This document shows, one piece after another, positions 45,975 through 55,564 of a stretch of DNA of 64,000 nt. The position numbers and the translations under genes were made by a program. The notes beneath the pieces were generated by a model, which worked only from the letters and a program-made list of their open reading frames with translations, did not search any database and had not been told where the DNA came from. How positions within the stretch are numbered: the stretch's first letter is position 1; every line of letters starts with the position of its first letter. The stretch is from Synechococcus sp. CBW1004 (GTDB taxonomy: Bacteria; Cyanobacteriota; Cyanobacteriia; PCC-6307; Cyanobiaceae). Where the stretch lies: NCBI RefSeq assembly GCF_015840715.1, contig NZ_CP060397.1, positions 3,554,686-3,618,685 of the forward strand, written 5' to 3'.

Positions 45975-47051
45975 TCAGCCGATCACCGGAGCGGTGAGTG
46001 CCACCGGCGTCTGGGTCACGGCGGCGAGGTCGAGCGGGAAGTTGTGGGCGTTGCGCTCGTGCATCACCTCCATGCCGAGGTTGGCGCGGTTGAGGATGTC
46101 CGCCCAGGTGGGCAGCACCCGACCCTGGGCATCGAGGATCGACTGGTTGAAGTTGAAGCCGTTCAGGTTGAAGGCCATGGTGCTGATGCCCATGGAGGTG
46201 AACCAGATCCCCACCACGGGCCAGGCGGCCAGGAAGAAGTGGAGGCTGCGGCTGTTGTTGAACGAGGCGTACTGGAAGATCAGACGACCGAAGTAACCGT
46301 GGGCAGCCACGATGTTGTAGGTCTCCTCTTCCTGGCCAAACTTGTAGCCGTAGTTCTGACTTTCATTCTCGGTAGTCTCCCGCACGAGACTGGAGGTCAC
46401 CAGCGAGCCGTGCATGGCCGAGAACAGGCTGCCGCCGAACACGCCGGCCACACCCAGCATGTGGAAGGGGTGCATCAGGATGTTGTGCTCAGCCTGGAAC
46501 ACCAGCATGAAGTTGAAGGTGCCGCTGATGCCGAGAGGCATGCCGTCGGAGAAGGAGCCCTGACCGAAGGGGTAGATCAGGAACACTGCGAAGGCAGCCG
46601 ACAGGGGAGCGCTGTAGGCGACGCAGATCCAGGGGCGCATGCCGAGCCGGTAGGAGAGCTCCCACTGGCGGCCCATGTAGGCGGAGATGCCGATCAGGAA
46701 GTGGAAGACCACCAGCTGATAGGGGCCACCGTTGTAGAGCCATTCATCCAGGCTGGCGGCGGCCCAGATGGGATAGAAGTGCAGGCCGATGGCATTGCTC
46801 GAAGGAACAACGGCACCGGAGATGATGTTGTTGCCGTAGATCAGCGAGCCGGCGACGGGCTCGCGGATGCCGTCGATATCAACCGGCGGGGCGGCGATGA
46901 AGGCGACGATGAAGCAGATGGTGGCGGCCAGCAGGCAGGGGATCATCAGCACGCCGAACCAACCCACATAGATGCGGTTGTTGGTGGAGGCGATCCACTG
47001 ACAGAAGCTTTCCCAGCTTCCTTGCCGGCCGCTGCGGACAGCAGTGGTCAT
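45975..47051 (-). CDS. psbA: Photosystem II D1 protein
   Basis: 358-residue D1 reaction-centre subunit in the thylakoid membrane. In standard numbering (one more than here) it has Y161, D170, E189, H190, H332, E333 and D342 as Mn-cluster or redox partners, ending Asn-Phe-Pro-Leu-Asp-Leu-Ala before the C-terminal extension. Residue 130 is Gln (Gly-Arg-Gln-Trp-Glu), the low-light D1:1 state rather than the high-light Glu. Residue 98 is Ala where most D1 proteins have Glu (Ile-Trp-Ala-Ala-Ala-Ser). ATG 47051. The 316-base upstream gap should hold its promoter. Confidence 0.98.
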   Translation of the reverse strand: MTTAVRSGRQGSWESFCQWIASTNNRIYVGWFGVLMIPCLLAATICFIVAFIAAPPVDIDGIREPVAGSLIYGNNIISGAVVPSSNAIGLHFYPIWAAASLDEWLYNGGPYQLVVFHFLIGISAYMGRQWELSYRLGMRPWICVAYSAPLSAAFAVFLIYPFGQGSFSDGMPLGISGTFNFMLVFQAEHNILMHPFHMLGVAGVFGGSLFSAMHGSLVTSSLVRETTENESQNYGYKFGQEEETYNIVAAHGYFGRLIFQYASFNNSRSLHFFLAAWPVVGIWFTSMGISTMAFNLNGFNFNQSILDAQGRVLPTWADILNRANLGMEVMHERNAHNFPLDLAAVTQTPVALTAPVIG

Positions 47052-47367
47052 GGAAAGAGAACGGAGGGTGGTGGATGGATGGCTCCCGTGCCGGAACCAC
47101 GAGGCTGCTCGATGACAGCCCATCCGAATCGGCCGCAACCGGACCGGATTGCTCTGGAAACGGGAGTCTTTTGATGCTAAGGCGGTTGCCGCGCTGCACA
47201 ACATCGCCGCCGCTCGATCGCCGAATTGAGAGAAAAAGTGATGAAGTTGAGTGAAGGAGCTTCGGCGGGGCGGCTTGTTCCTGGGTTCCAGGGCTCCATC
47301 CCCGTGCGCCTTCGAGCGCCATCTGCTTTCCCGGTCGGGGCGACGGCGCCGGGCCGTGTGTCGCGGT
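47052..47367 (-). other. psbA upstream region (316 bp)
   Basis: No gene is visible. On the minus strand a TTGTGC followed after 16 bases by TAGCAT (around 47190) could be a weak sigma-70 promoter of psbA. A T/C-rich stretch near 47230 (ACTTTTTCTCTC) precedes it. These are guesses by eye. Confidence 0.3.
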
Positions 47368-48807
47368 TCAGGCTGTCGCCGCAGGGCTGATGGAGTGCTG
47401 CAGCCACTGGCGCCCCTGCTGCAGGAAGCCGTTCCAGTCGATCCGTTCGGCTTCGGCAGCCCTGGAGACGAGCATCGGCGCCTGGCGCCGGATCGCCGCC
47501 AGGTCCGCCTCGGCCACGCCGCTGGAGAGGGCGAGCACGTCGGCCATGGCATGACCCACCACCCGGGTGAGATAGGCGGCGCTGAGCGCCTGCAGCGTTC
47601 CCCCCACCAGCCAGGTGGCGCCATGCAGCCTGGCGGCCGTCAGCAGTGCCTGGCTGCTCCACTCCACCAGGCCCAGGGCCAGGGCGGCTCGGGCCAGTTC
47701 CGTCGCGGCCGCCCGCAGGGTCTCCAGATCCCAGGAGCAGTCCCACAGGCGCGCCATCTCCTGCAGCATCAGGCCGTTGGCGGCCGCCAGCACCAGCAGG
47801 TCAAGGCTGGGCAACGGTGAGGCCAGCACGCCGGCGGCCACGAGCCACTGGGTGCGCTGCTGCAGCCGCTGCCAGTGCATCCGGCGCAGTCCCTCCAGAT
47901 CGGCCTGCCAGCGCTCGTGCAGCTGGGCCAGCACCCGCACGGCGGTCTGCTGGCGCTGCCGCTCGCCGCTGCGCCGCAACCAGAGCGCCAGCGGCTCCAG
48001 GGCGGTGGCCAGGGAGCCCCGGGTGCCATCCCAGAGCAGGCAGCGCTGGCGATCCAGGCCCGGCCACTGGCTGGCCAGCTCGCAGAGCAACGCATCGCTC
48101 CTCACGGCATCCGGCAACCCGTCATCCGTCAGCGCTGCATTTGCCAGGGTCGCCTCGGTGCCGCACCGCGGTGCCAGCTGCAGCAGCAGCCAGGCGGGCT
48201 GGCCTTCGGGCAGGGCCTCCAGCCAGCGCAGGTCAGCGGCGCTCAGGGGCCAGTGCAGGTGATAGAGGAGCACATCGGAGTGGGCAAAGCTCTCCGGCCA
48301 GCTCCAGTCGTCGCTGCCGGTGGGCAGGGGCTCTCCCCACTGGAGGCGCAGGGCGCGACTGCAGCGCAGGGCAGTGGCGAAGGTCGGCTGCAGGTCCGCC
48401 GCGGGGGGCCGACAGCTCACCAGGGAGGCGGCCAGCTCGCCGCGGCGGATTTCCTGCAGCAGCGCCGTGAACTCCGCCTGCCTCTGCAGGCTCTGGCTGT
48501 TGTCGTCCTCTCCGGCCAGCTGGGCGAAGCGGGGCAGAACCTCCTGGCAGCGTTGAATCCAGCCATCGACATCGCCGGGCAGGCGGCTGCCGGGCTGGGG
48601 GCGCCGGCGGGAGAGCAGCCACCAGCCGCCGGCCAGGGCCCCCAGTCCGAGCAGGGCGCCACCATCGAGATGGATCCAGCGCGCCACGCCCTCGCTCAGC
48701 ACCAGGGTGCCGGCCAGGGCCAGGGCGGGCCTGCGCCAGGGGAGGCCACCGAGGACGGGCCGCCCGCCGGGCAGGGACGGCGCGGAGGTCGGATCCGAGG
48801 TGGTCAC
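47368..48807 (-). CDS. DUF697-containing membrane protein
   Basis: 479-residue protein. Two hydrophobic helices near the N-terminus (about 28-65) are followed by a large soluble part with a weak GTPase-like look (Leu-Leu-Trp-Asp-Gly-Thr-Arg-Gly) but no clear P-loop. The C-terminal DUF697 region at about 310-440 carries [13 protein letters not shown] and Gly-His-Ala-Met-Ala-Asp-Val. Such proteins occur in many cyanobacteria; role unknown. It is co-directional with psbA. Confidence 0.72.
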   Translation of the reverse strand: MTTSDPTSAPSLPGGRPVLGGLPWRRPALALAGTLVLSEGVARWIHLDGGALLGLGALAGGWWLLSRRRPQPGSRLPGDVDGWIQRCQEVLPRFAQLAGEDDNSQSLQRQAEFTALLQEIRRGELAASLVSCRPPAADLQPTFATALRCSRALRLQWGEPLPTGSDDWSWPESFAHSDVLLYHLHWPLSAADLRWLEALPEGQPAWLLLQLAPRCGTEATLANAALTDDGLPDAVRSDALLCELASQWPGLDRQRCLLWDGTRGSLATALEPLALWLRRSGERQRQQTAVRVLAQLHERWQADLEGLRRMHWQRLQQRTQWLVAAGVLASPLPSLDLLVLAAANGLMLQEMARLWDCSWDLETLRAAATELARAALALGLVEWSSQALLTAARLHGATWLVGGTLQALSAAYLTRVVGHAMADVLALSSGVAEADLAAIRRQAPMLVSRAAEAERIDWNGFLQQGRQWLQHSISPAATA

Positions 48808-48938
48808 GCGGGCGGGCCGAGGCAGTGCATCTTTAGCTCAGATCCCGCATCCGGCCGAGTGATGCTCCGGCCATCCCGCCGGTCCGGGGGCCTCCCACCG
48901 CGATGCGCAACACTGGCCGGTGCTTGCAGGCTGCGGTC

Positions 48939-49490
48939 ATGGCCGACGACACGAACTTCACTTCCAGCCAGGGGCGTCCCGAGGGTGCCGGGCGTGGGAA
49001 CCGCCAGAGTGGCGGACGCGATAGCGGTGGCTTCCGGATCCGTCTGAGCGACAACGAAATGCAGGCCGCCCGCGCCCTGCAGGAGGCGTTCAATCTGCGC
49101 TCCACCGTCGCGGTGCTGGGCTTTTCGCTGCGCACCCTCGCCCAGCTGCTCGAGGAGGGCAAGCTCGATGAGGTGGTGGCCCAGCAGCGGGCCCAGGGCG
49201 GCGGACGCCCACCGGCCCCCCGCGGCGAGCGCAGTGAGCGCCGCGGTGAGCGTGATCGCCCTGCCGGCGGCGGCGGCGGGCGCTCGGCGCGGGTGGATCC
49301 GTTTGCACGCCCTTCCCGTCCCGCGCCTGCCCCCGCAGCTGAGCCCGCTGAGGACGCACCGGCTGACACGCTCGACGAGGGGAGCGACCTCGCCGCAACA
49401 GGCGCCACCGAGGCGGCTGAGGTGAGCCCCGCTGAGGTGGAGACCGCCACGGCTGACGCCGCCGCCTCCGAGGCCACTCCCGCATCCTGA
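48939..49490 (+). CDS. Conserved hypothetical protein with low-complexity tail
   Basis: About 183 residues. A short ordered segment (about 32-80, Phe-Arg-Ile-Arg-Leu-Ser-Asp-Asn-Glu-Met-Gln-Ala-Ala-Arg-Ala-Leu-Gln-Glu-Ala-Phe) looks like a small helical domain. It lies between a Gly/Arg/Gln-rich N-terminus and a long Ala/Glu/Pro-rich acidic C-terminus. The basic Arg-Gly-Glu-Arg-Ser-Glu-Arg-Arg linker could bind RNA or DNA. I know similar cyanobacterial proteins but no function. It is six bases before trpS, so they are co-transcribed. Confidence 0.65.
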   Translation: MADDTNFTSSQGRPEGAGRGNRQSGGRDSGGFRIRLSDNEMQAARALQEAFNLRSTVAVLGFSLRTLAQLLEEGKLDEVVAQQRAQGGGRPPAPRGERSERRGERDRPAGGGGGRSARVDPFARPSRPAPAPAAEPAEDAPADTLDEGSDLAATGATEAAEVSPAEVETATADAAASEATPAS

Positions 49491-49495
49491 ACCGC

Positions 49496-50530
49496 ATGTC
49501 CGCCCAACGGCCGAGGGTGCTCTCCGGCGTTCAGCCCACCGGTGCCCTGCATCTGGGCAACTGGCTCGGGGCGATCCGCAACTGGGTCGACCTGCAGCAG
49601 ACCCACGACACCTTCTTCTGCGTCGTGGATCTGCACGCCATCACCGTGCCCCACGACCCGGCGCGTCTGGCCGAGGACACCCTCACCACAGCGGCGCTGT
49701 ACCTGGCCTGCGGCATCGATCCGCAGGCCTCCACGGTGTTCGTTCAGAGCCATGTGAGTGCCCACAGTGAGCTGTGCTGGCTGCTCAATTGCGTGACGCC
49801 GCTCAACTGGCTGGAGCGGATGATCCAGTTCAAGGAGAAGGCGCTCAGGCAGGGGGCCGATGTATCCACGGGGCTGCTCGATTACCCCGTGCTGATGGCG
49901 GCCGACATCCTTCTCTATGACGCCGATCGGGTGCCGGTGGGGGAGGACCAGAAGCAGCACCTGGAGCTGGCGCGTGACATCGCCCAGCAGCGCATCAACG
50001 CCCGTTTCGCCCCCCGCGACGAGCAGGGTGAGATCCTGCCGATCCTGCGGGTGCCCGAGCCGCTGATCCTGCCGGAGGGTGCCCGGGTGATGAGCCTCAC
50101 CGACGGCCGCAGCAAGATGAGCAAGAGCGATTCCAACGAGGGCTCGCGCATCACCCTGCTCGACCCGCCCGAGCTGATCACGAAGAAGATCAAGCGGGCC
50201 AAGACCGACCCGGTGATGGGCCTGGAATTCGGCAATCCCGAGCGCCCCGAGGCCGACAACCTGCTGGGCCTCTACGCACTGCTGAGCGGCCAGAGCCGCA
50301 CCGCCGCCGCCGGCGAGTGTGCCGAGATGGGCTGGGGCAGGTTCAAGCCGCTGCTGGCCGAGGCAGCCGTCGAGGCGCTGCGGCCGATCCAGGAGCGCTA
50401 CGGCCAGTGGCGCCAGGATCCCGCCACGCTGGAGCAGGTTCTCAAGCACGGCCGCGAGCGGGCGAATGCCGTCGCCGAAGCCACGGTGCAGCGGGTGCGG
50501 GACGCGCTGGGCTTCCTGCCGCGGAGCTGA
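49496..50530 (+). CDS. trpS: Tryptophan--tRNA ligase
   Basis: 344-residue class I aminoacyl-tRNA synthetase. HIGH-like Pro-Thr-Gly-Ala-Leu-His-Leu-Gly-Asn lies at about 14-22, KMSKS is exact (Lys-Met-Ser-Lys-Ser, about 204-208), and the tryptophan pocket residues are Asp-Leu-His-Ala-Ile and Val-Gly-Glu-Asp-Gln. Length is standard. Start ATG 49496. Confidence 0.97.
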   Translation: MSAQRPRVLSGVQPTGALHLGNWLGAIRNWVDLQQTHDTFFCVVDLHAITVPHDPARLAEDTLTTAALYLACGIDPQASTVFVQSHVSAHSELCWLLNCVTPLNWLERMIQFKEKALRQGADVSTGLLDYPVLMAADILLYDADRVPVGEDQKQHLELARDIAQQRINARFAPRDEQGEILPILRVPEPLILPEGARVMSLTDGRSKMSKSDSNEGSRITLLDPPELITKKIKRAKTDPVMGLEFGNPERPEADNLLGLYALLSGQSRTAAAGECAEMGWGRFKPLLAEAAVEALRPIQERYGQWRQDPATLEQVLKHGRERANAVAEATVQRVRDALGFLPRS

Positions 50531-50835
50531 ACCTTCGGGCAGCTCGGTCGTCCAGGCACTGTTCTGGCCAAGCCCCAGATCTCTGTAATGGATCCCATGC
50601 GCTCCGGCTCTGAGTGATATGGCTCTGCGCTGGCTCTACTGAGCTTCGTGGGACCGGAGATCGCTGCAACTCGGGGTGCCTTTGGGGCCACCTACGGCAT
50701 CAGGCCCTGACGTGGACATGGCTCACGGCCGTGAGCGGGGCTATCGGCTGCGATGAATCTTCTGTTTTTCATGCCCTCGTATGGAGGAATATCTCGGCTC
50801 CAGTTAAGGTTTGCCCGAATCTGCGGACTGGAGAC
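50531..50835. other. 305-bp gap after trpS
   Basis: No tRNA or recognisable gene is seen. The following hypothetical gene's frame is open through most of it, so its start may lie here. Confidence 0.5.
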
Positions 50836-51933
50836 TTGAATCCCGCTGAACCACGCCAGCCTGGCCCCTCCCAGTACGCCTTACGGGAGGCTGATTCTCC
50901 GCCTGATCTTTCTCTTGACGCGGACTACAGTTCAACGGCCGCAGGGGGTGCCGATTCCGCCGCTGCCAGCGACGCGGAACGATCGCCGCAGCCCTCGCTC
51001 AGGATCCCCTCTGAGGTGGCCGGACTGCTGCGCATCGCGGCGTTCTGCCTCTACGGCGTCTTCCTGACCTCGGTCGTTCCCCTCTTCCTGCCACCTCGGC
51101 TGCTGGATCCGGCCTGGCAATTGCTGGTCGTCAACACCCTGTTTTCGGCCGCGCCCTTCCCTCTGCTGGCCACCTGCTGTCTGCTGCTCGGCCACGCCCC
51201 GGATCCGAACGTTCCCGCCGCCTCCAGGTTGTTGCGGGGGCGCCTGCGGTTGGCCTCTCGTCTCGCCAGCATTGGCTTCGTCCTGCTGATCCCTCTGCAG
51301 GCAAGCGCCCTCTGGCGCATCGGCCTCCTTGCTGAGGTGCCTGCCAACCGTCTGATCTCGACGTTGAGTGCGGTGCGCGCTGAGATTGAATCCAGCCGCA
51401 CCACGGAGGAATTGAATACGGCGCTTGTGAAACTACCAGGCAATCCGAAGTTGCCTGCCGACTTTAATCTGCCGATTCCTGATTTCCAGAAGGTCACGAT
51501 TGAGCGGCTGTCTCAGGATCTCTCCAATCAGAAGCAGCAGCAATCACAGCGTATCCGCAATCGACGCCTCACCGATGCGTCCAATTTGGTGAAGAATTCG
51601 GTGCTCGGCGCATTGCTCTCCGTGTTCTTCGCTGCGGCCGCCGCCGTTCCCATACGCACTCCATCCCTGCCGCGGCTCAAGGCTGGGCAGCCCTTCAGGA
51701 CGCTGCGTGAGGCCCTTGAAAAACGCCGGAGCAAGCGTGACCATCTCGAAAAACTGCGTCGGCATGCCCGCCAGCAGCAACGCCGCAGCAATCTGATCAC
51801 AGGCATCCTGCAGTGGATCGAAACCGGCCAGTCTCAGCGTCGCCGCAAGGCCCATGCCCGTCAGCTTGAGAATCAGCGCCGTCAACAGGGCAAGGCCGGT
51901 CAGCCCAGGCGCGATGGTGATCGCTCCCGTTGA
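50836..51933 (+). CDS. Hypothetical membrane protein, possibly HpsJ-like
   Basis: About 365 residues from TTG 50836, which has a GGAG four bases before it; the frame is open back to 50614. Three membrane helices (about 58-80, 93-118, 137-160) lead to a charged region and another helix at about 253-270 (Val-Leu-Gly-Ala-Leu-Leu-Ser-Val-Phe-Phe-Ala-Ala-Ala). The tail is very basic with many Gln and Arg (about 285-365). The first half (Leu-Pro-Pro-Arg-Leu-Leu-Asp-Pro-Ala-Trp-Gln-Leu-Leu-Val-Val-Asn-Thr-Leu) resembles cyanobacterial HpsJ-family proteins linked to polysaccharide secretion; that assignment is tentative. Confidence 0.6.
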   Translation: MNPAEPRQPGPSQYALREADSPPDLSLDADYSSTAAGGADSAAASDAERSPQPSLRIPSEVAGLLRIAAFCLYGVFLTSVVPLFLPPRLLDPAWQLLVVNTLFSAAPFPLLATCCLLLGHAPDPNVPAASRLLRGRLRLASRLASIGFVLLIPLQASALWRIGLLAEVPANRLISTLSAVRAEIESSRTTEELNTALVKLPGNPKLPADFNLPIPDFQKVTIERLSQDLSNQKQQQSQRIRNRRLTDASNLVKNSVLGALLSVFFAAAAAVPIRTPSLPRLKAGQPFRTLREALEKRRSKRDHLEKLRRHARQQQRRSNLITGILQWIETGQSQRRRKAHARQLENQRRQQGKAGQPRRDGDRSR

Positions 51934-52063
51934 CCCCGTGGCTGATCCGTTGGTTGGTCCGCTCTGCCTCGGCGCCCAAACGGACCTCTTCCCCGCACAC
52001 CACTTTTCGATGGGGTCACCCCCGCCCGACCGGTGAGATCTGCCATTAAGGCGCAGGTCACCC

Positions 52064-52543
52064 TCACGGCTCCCGGTAGACCACCCTCCCCCGCTCATCG
52101 TTGCCCACATCCAGCAGCTCGCCGCGAAGCAACTGCTGGATTTCCTCGCGGATGACGCCGCTGTCCACACCAGGAGGGAGCTGCAGCTCGAGCACCGCGT
52201 CGTTGATGGTGAAGCCCCGCTCTCCGGCGCGTCGGGCCAGAGCCAGCAGCTGGCGCTCGATCGTGGCGCCATCCACGACCCCGGGGCCCTCGTGCAGCAG
52301 GGCATGGTTGGCGTGGCGCACCAGCCTGGGCAGCAGCAGCAGATCGATCAGCTGACCGATGTAGCAGAACCCGAAGGTGAACAGCCACAGCAGACCGCTG
52401 AGCGGCTTGCGGTTGTAGAAGCGCTGCACCCCGCAGACCCCCACCAGGCACAGGCACCAGAGCAGGTAGCTCACGGCCAGGCTGCGGCGCTCCTGCAGGG
52501 CGGAGCCCGGCCGCACGGCACGGATGGGAGAAGGGCTGCTCAC
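52064..52543 (-). CDS. TM2-domain membrane protein
   Basis: 159 residues. Two adjacent membrane helices at about 25-45 and 48-70 flank the TM2 motif (Gly-Val-Gln-Arg-Phe-Tyr and Gly-Leu-Leu-Trp-Leu-Phe-Thr-Phe-Gly-Phe). Arg-Phe-Tyr is the usual Asp-Arg-Phe-Tyr form. A soluble C-terminal domain (about 95-155) has winged-helix character (Ile-Arg-Glu-Glu-Ile-Gln-Gln-Leu-Leu). The role is unknown. It is divergent from thrS. Confidence 0.78.
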   Translation of the reverse strand: MSSPSPIRAVRPGSALQERRSLAVSYLLWCLCLVGVCGVQRFYNRKPLSGLLWLFTFGFCYIGQLIDLLLLPRLVRHANHALLHEGPGVVDGATIERQLLALARRAGERGFTINDAVLELQLPPGVDSGVIREEIQQLLRGELLDVGNDERGRVVYREP

Positions 52544-52610
52544 AAGCGTGGGCGCGGGCTTGCAGAGGATTGTGCTGCGTAGGATCTCCCTTCAGCACCG
52601 TCGGATTCCC

Positions 52611-54473
52611 GTGCCCGTCACCGCCTCCAGCCCGAGCAGACCTGGCGAGGCCGCGTCGGGAACCACACCCGTGGCTGAGGCCGTCGCCATCAGCCTGCCG
52701 AAGACCAGCGAGAGCCCCCAGCTGCTGCGCATCCGCCACTCAATGAGCCACGTGATGGCCATGGCGGTGCAGAAGCTGTTCCCGAAGGCGCAGGTCACCA
52801 TCGGTCCCTGGACGGAGAACGGCTTCTACTACGACTTCGACAGTCCCGATCCCTTCACCGAGGCCGATCTCAAGGCGATCAGGAAGGAGATGATCCGGAT
52901 CATCAACCGCAAGCTGCCCCTGGAGCGGCTTGAGGTGAGCCGGGCCGAGGCAGAGGCGAGGATCAAGGCCCAGAACGAGCCCTACAAGCTGGAGATCCTG
53001 GCCGGCATCCAGGAGCCGATCACCCTCTACACCCTGGGAGAGGAGTGGTGGGATCTCTGCGCCGGCCCGCATGTGGCCAACACCGCCGAGCTCAACCCGA
53101 AGGCTTTTGCACTGGAGAGCGTGGCCGGCGCCTACTGGCGCGGCGATGAGAACAACGCCCAGCTGCAGCGCATCTACGGCACCGCCTGGGAGACGCCCGA
53201 GCAGCTGGCGGAGTACCAGCGGCGCCAGGAAGAGGCGAAGCGCCGCGACCATCGCCGCCTGGGCGTCGACCTCGACCTCTTCTCGATCGAGGACGAGGCC
53301 GGCGCCGGCCTGGTGTTCTGGCATCCGCGCGGCGCCCGCATGCGCCTGCTGATCGAGAACCTCTGGCGTGAACTGCATTTCGCGGCCGGCTATGAGCTGC
53401 TTTACACCCCCCACGTGGCCGACATCAGCCTGTGGAAGACCTCCGGCCACCTCGACTTCTACAGCGAGAGCATGTTCGGGCCGATGCAGGTGGATGAGCG
53501 GGAGTATCAGCTCAAGCCGATGAACTGCCCGTTCCACGTACTCACCTATGCCAGCCGCCTGCGCTCCTATCGCGAACTGCCGATCCGCTGGGCCGAACTG
53601 GGCACCGTGTATCGCTACGAGCGTCCCGGCGTGATGCATGGCCTGATGCGCGTGCGCGGCTTCACCCAGGACGACGCCCACGTCTTCTGCCTGCCGGAGC
53701 AGATCAGCGACGAGATCCTGCGCATCCTCGATCTCACCGAGCAGATCCTCTCGACGTTTGATTTCCGCAGCTACGAGATCAACCTCTCCACCCGGCCGGA
53801 GAAGTCGATCGGCGAAGACGCCGTCTGGGATCTGGCCACCCAGGGCCTGATTGAGGCCCTCGATCGCAAGGGGTGGAGCTACAGGATCGATGAGGGCGGC
53901 GGCGCCTTCTACGGCCCCAAGATCGATCTCAAGATCGAGGATGCGATCGGCCGACTGTGGCAGTGCTCCACGATTCAGCTCGATTTCAACCTGCCCGAGC
54001 GCTTCAGGCTCGAGTACGTGGCCGCCGATGGATCCCGGCAGCGACCGATCATGATTCACCGCGCCATCTTCGGCTCGCTGGAACGGTTCTACGGAATCAT
54101 GACCGAAAACTATGCCGGCGATTTCCCCTTCTGGCTGGCCCCGGAGCAACTCCGTCTGCTGCCGGTCACCGATGAGGTGCGCCCCTATGCCGAGGATGTC
54201 CTGCATCAGCTGCAGGCTGCGGGCATCCGGGCCACGATTGACCATTCCGGCGACCGCCTCGGCAAGCTCATCCGCAACGGCGAACAGATGAAGATCCCCG
54301 TGCTGGCGGTGATCGGCGCCAAGGAGGCCGAAGCCGGCAGCCTCAGCCTGCGCAGCCGCCGCGAAGGCGACCTGGGCAGCGTGGCTGTGAGCGAACTGCT
54401 CGCCGCCGCCGGCGCGGCCAACCGCGACCGCGCCGCCGGTCTGGGGTTGGCGCCGGCCGCGGCCGCCAGCTGA
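52611..54473 (+). CDS. thrS: Threonine--tRNA ligase, short form without TGS domain
   Basis: 620-residue class II synthetase. After a leader of about 30 residues it goes straight into the editing domain (Arg-His-Ser-Met-Ser-His-Val-Met-Ala, about 43-51), whose Asp-Leu-Cys-Ala-Gly-Pro-His site is present. The catalytic domain carries motif 2 (Arg-Tyr-Glu-Arg-Pro-Gly-Val-Met-His-Gly-Leu) and the zinc ligands in Met-Asn-Cys-Pro-Phe. An anticodon-binding domain ends the protein. The N-terminal TGS module of most bacterial ThrRS is absent, as in many cyanobacteria. GTG start at 52611. Confidence 0.95.
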   Translation: MPVTASSPSRPGEAASGTTPVAEAVAISLPKTSESPQLLRIRHSMSHVMAMAVQKLFPKAQVTIGPWTENGFYYDFDSPDPFTEADLKAIRKEMIRIINRKLPLERLEVSRAEAEARIKAQNEPYKLEILAGIQEPITLYTLGEEWWDLCAGPHVANTAELNPKAFALESVAGAYWRGDENNAQLQRIYGTAWETPEQLAEYQRRQEEAKRRDHRRLGVDLDLFSIEDEAGAGLVFWHPRGARMRLLIENLWRELHFAAGYELLYTPHVADISLWKTSGHLDFYSESMFGPMQVDEREYQLKPMNCPFHVLTYASRLRSYRELPIRWAELGTVYRYERPGVMHGLMRVRGFTQDDAHVFCLPEQISDEILRILDLTEQILSTFDFRSYEINLSTRPEKSIGEDAVWDLATQGLIEALDRKGWSYRIDEGGGAFYGPKIDLKIEDAIGRLWQCSTIQLDFNLPERFRLEYVAADGSRQRPIMIHRAIFGSLERFYGIMTENYAGDFPFWLAPEQLRLLPVTDEVRPYAEDVLHQLQAAGIRATIDHSGDRLGKLIRNGEQMKIPVLAVIGAKEAEAGSLSLRSRREGDLGSVAVSELLAAAGAANRDRAAGLGLAPAAAAS

Positions 54474-54493
54474 CGTCCGCCGGAACACCCCCC

Positions 54494-55525
54494 ATGACCA
54501 CCCTGCTGGCCGGCGACATCGGCGGCACCAAGACGCTGCTCAGCCTGCATGCCGCCGGCGGACTGGAGACCCTGGCCCAGGAGCGCTACAGCTCGGCCGA
54601 CTGGCCGGATCTGGCGGCGATGGTCAACCACTTTCTGGAGGGTCTGCGCCCCGCCGGCCATGCCCATCCCTCGGTGGCCTGCCTGGCGGTGGCCGGTCCG
54701 GTGCAGGCCGGCCGCGCCCGCCTCACCAACCTTCCCTGGAGCCTCGGGGAACACGAGCTGGCCCGCGATTGCGCCATCCCGCGCGTCGAGCTGGTGAACG
54801 ACTTCGCGGTGCTGATCTACGGCCTGCCCCATCTGCAGCCAGCACAGCAGGCGCCCGTCCGGGGTGGTTCGGCCCAGCCGCAGGCGCCTCTCCTGATCCT
54901 GGGGGCCGGCACCGGCCTCGGCGTGGCGATCGGCGTTCCCACCACCTCCGGCCTGCAGGCGCTGGCCAGTGAGGCGGCCCACGGCGAATTCGCCCCCCGC
55001 AGCCAGGCGGAGTGGGAGCTCAGGCAGTGGCTGCAGCACGACCTGGCGATCGAGCGGGTGTCGATCGAGCGGGTGGTCAGTGGCACCGGCCTTGGCCATG
55101 TGGCCCGCTGGCTGCTCAGCCGTGAGCCCCGGCAGGGTGTCGACCATCCCCTGAGCACCGTCGCCGAGGGCTGGCTGCGTCCCGGGGCGGAGGATGGGGA
55201 GCGCCGCGATCTGCCGGCGGCGGTCGCGGGCGCGGCGGCGGCAGGTGACCCCCTGGCCCGTACCGCCCTGGATCTCTGGCTGGGGGCCTATGGGGCGGTG
55301 TGCGGCGATCTGGCCCTGGCCTGCCTGCCGCGCGGTGGCATCTGGCTGGCGGGCGGCACGGCGGCCAAGCTGCTCGCCGAGCTGCGCTCACCCGCCTTCA
55401 TCGACGCCTTTCTCGCCAAGGGGCGCCTGACGCCCGTGCTGGAGCCGATCCCCATTCAGGCGGTCACCGATGCGGCCATCGGCAGCTTCAGCGCCGCCTG
55501 CCGGGCGCGCATGCTGCTGGCCTGA
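54494..55525 (+). CDS. glk: Glucokinase
   Basis: 343-residue ASKHA-fold hexokinase that phosphorylates glucose. It opens with Leu-Ala-Gly-Asp-Ile-Gly-Gly-Thr-Lys-Thr (5-14), the phosphate-1 loop. The catalytic Asp lies in Leu-Val-Asn-Asp-Phe-Ala, and Gly-Ala-Gly-Thr-Gly-Leu-Gly and Ser-Glu-Ala-Ala-His-Gly-Glu-Phe give the second nucleotide loop and glucose contacts. ATG 54494 is 20 bases after thrS, so they probably share a transcript with thrB. Confidence 0.94.
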   Translation: MTTLLAGDIGGTKTLLSLHAAGGLETLAQERYSSADWPDLAAMVNHFLEGLRPAGHAHPSVACLAVAGPVQAGRARLTNLPWSLGEHELARDCAIPRVELVNDFAVLIYGLPHLQPAQQAPVRGGSAQPQAPLLILGAGTGLGVAIGVPTTSGLQALASEAAHGEFAPRSQAEWELRQWLQHDLAIERVSIERVVSGTGLGHVARWLLSREPRQGVDHPLSTVAEGWLRPGAEDGERRDLPAAVAGAAAAGDPLARTALDLWLGAYGAVCGDLALACLPRGGIWLAGGTAAKLLAELRSPAFIDAFLAKGRLTPVLEPIPIQAVTDAAIGSFSAACRARMLLA

Positions 55526-55564
55526 CCCACCGGCTGCGACACTGGCCACAGTGAACCGAACCGG

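Noticed and set aside
52740..54488. Long minus-strand open frame over thrS
   Set aside because: Antisense to a clear threonyl-tRNA synthetase; its translation has no domain and is Gln/Leu/His-rich as expected from GC-rich antisense.
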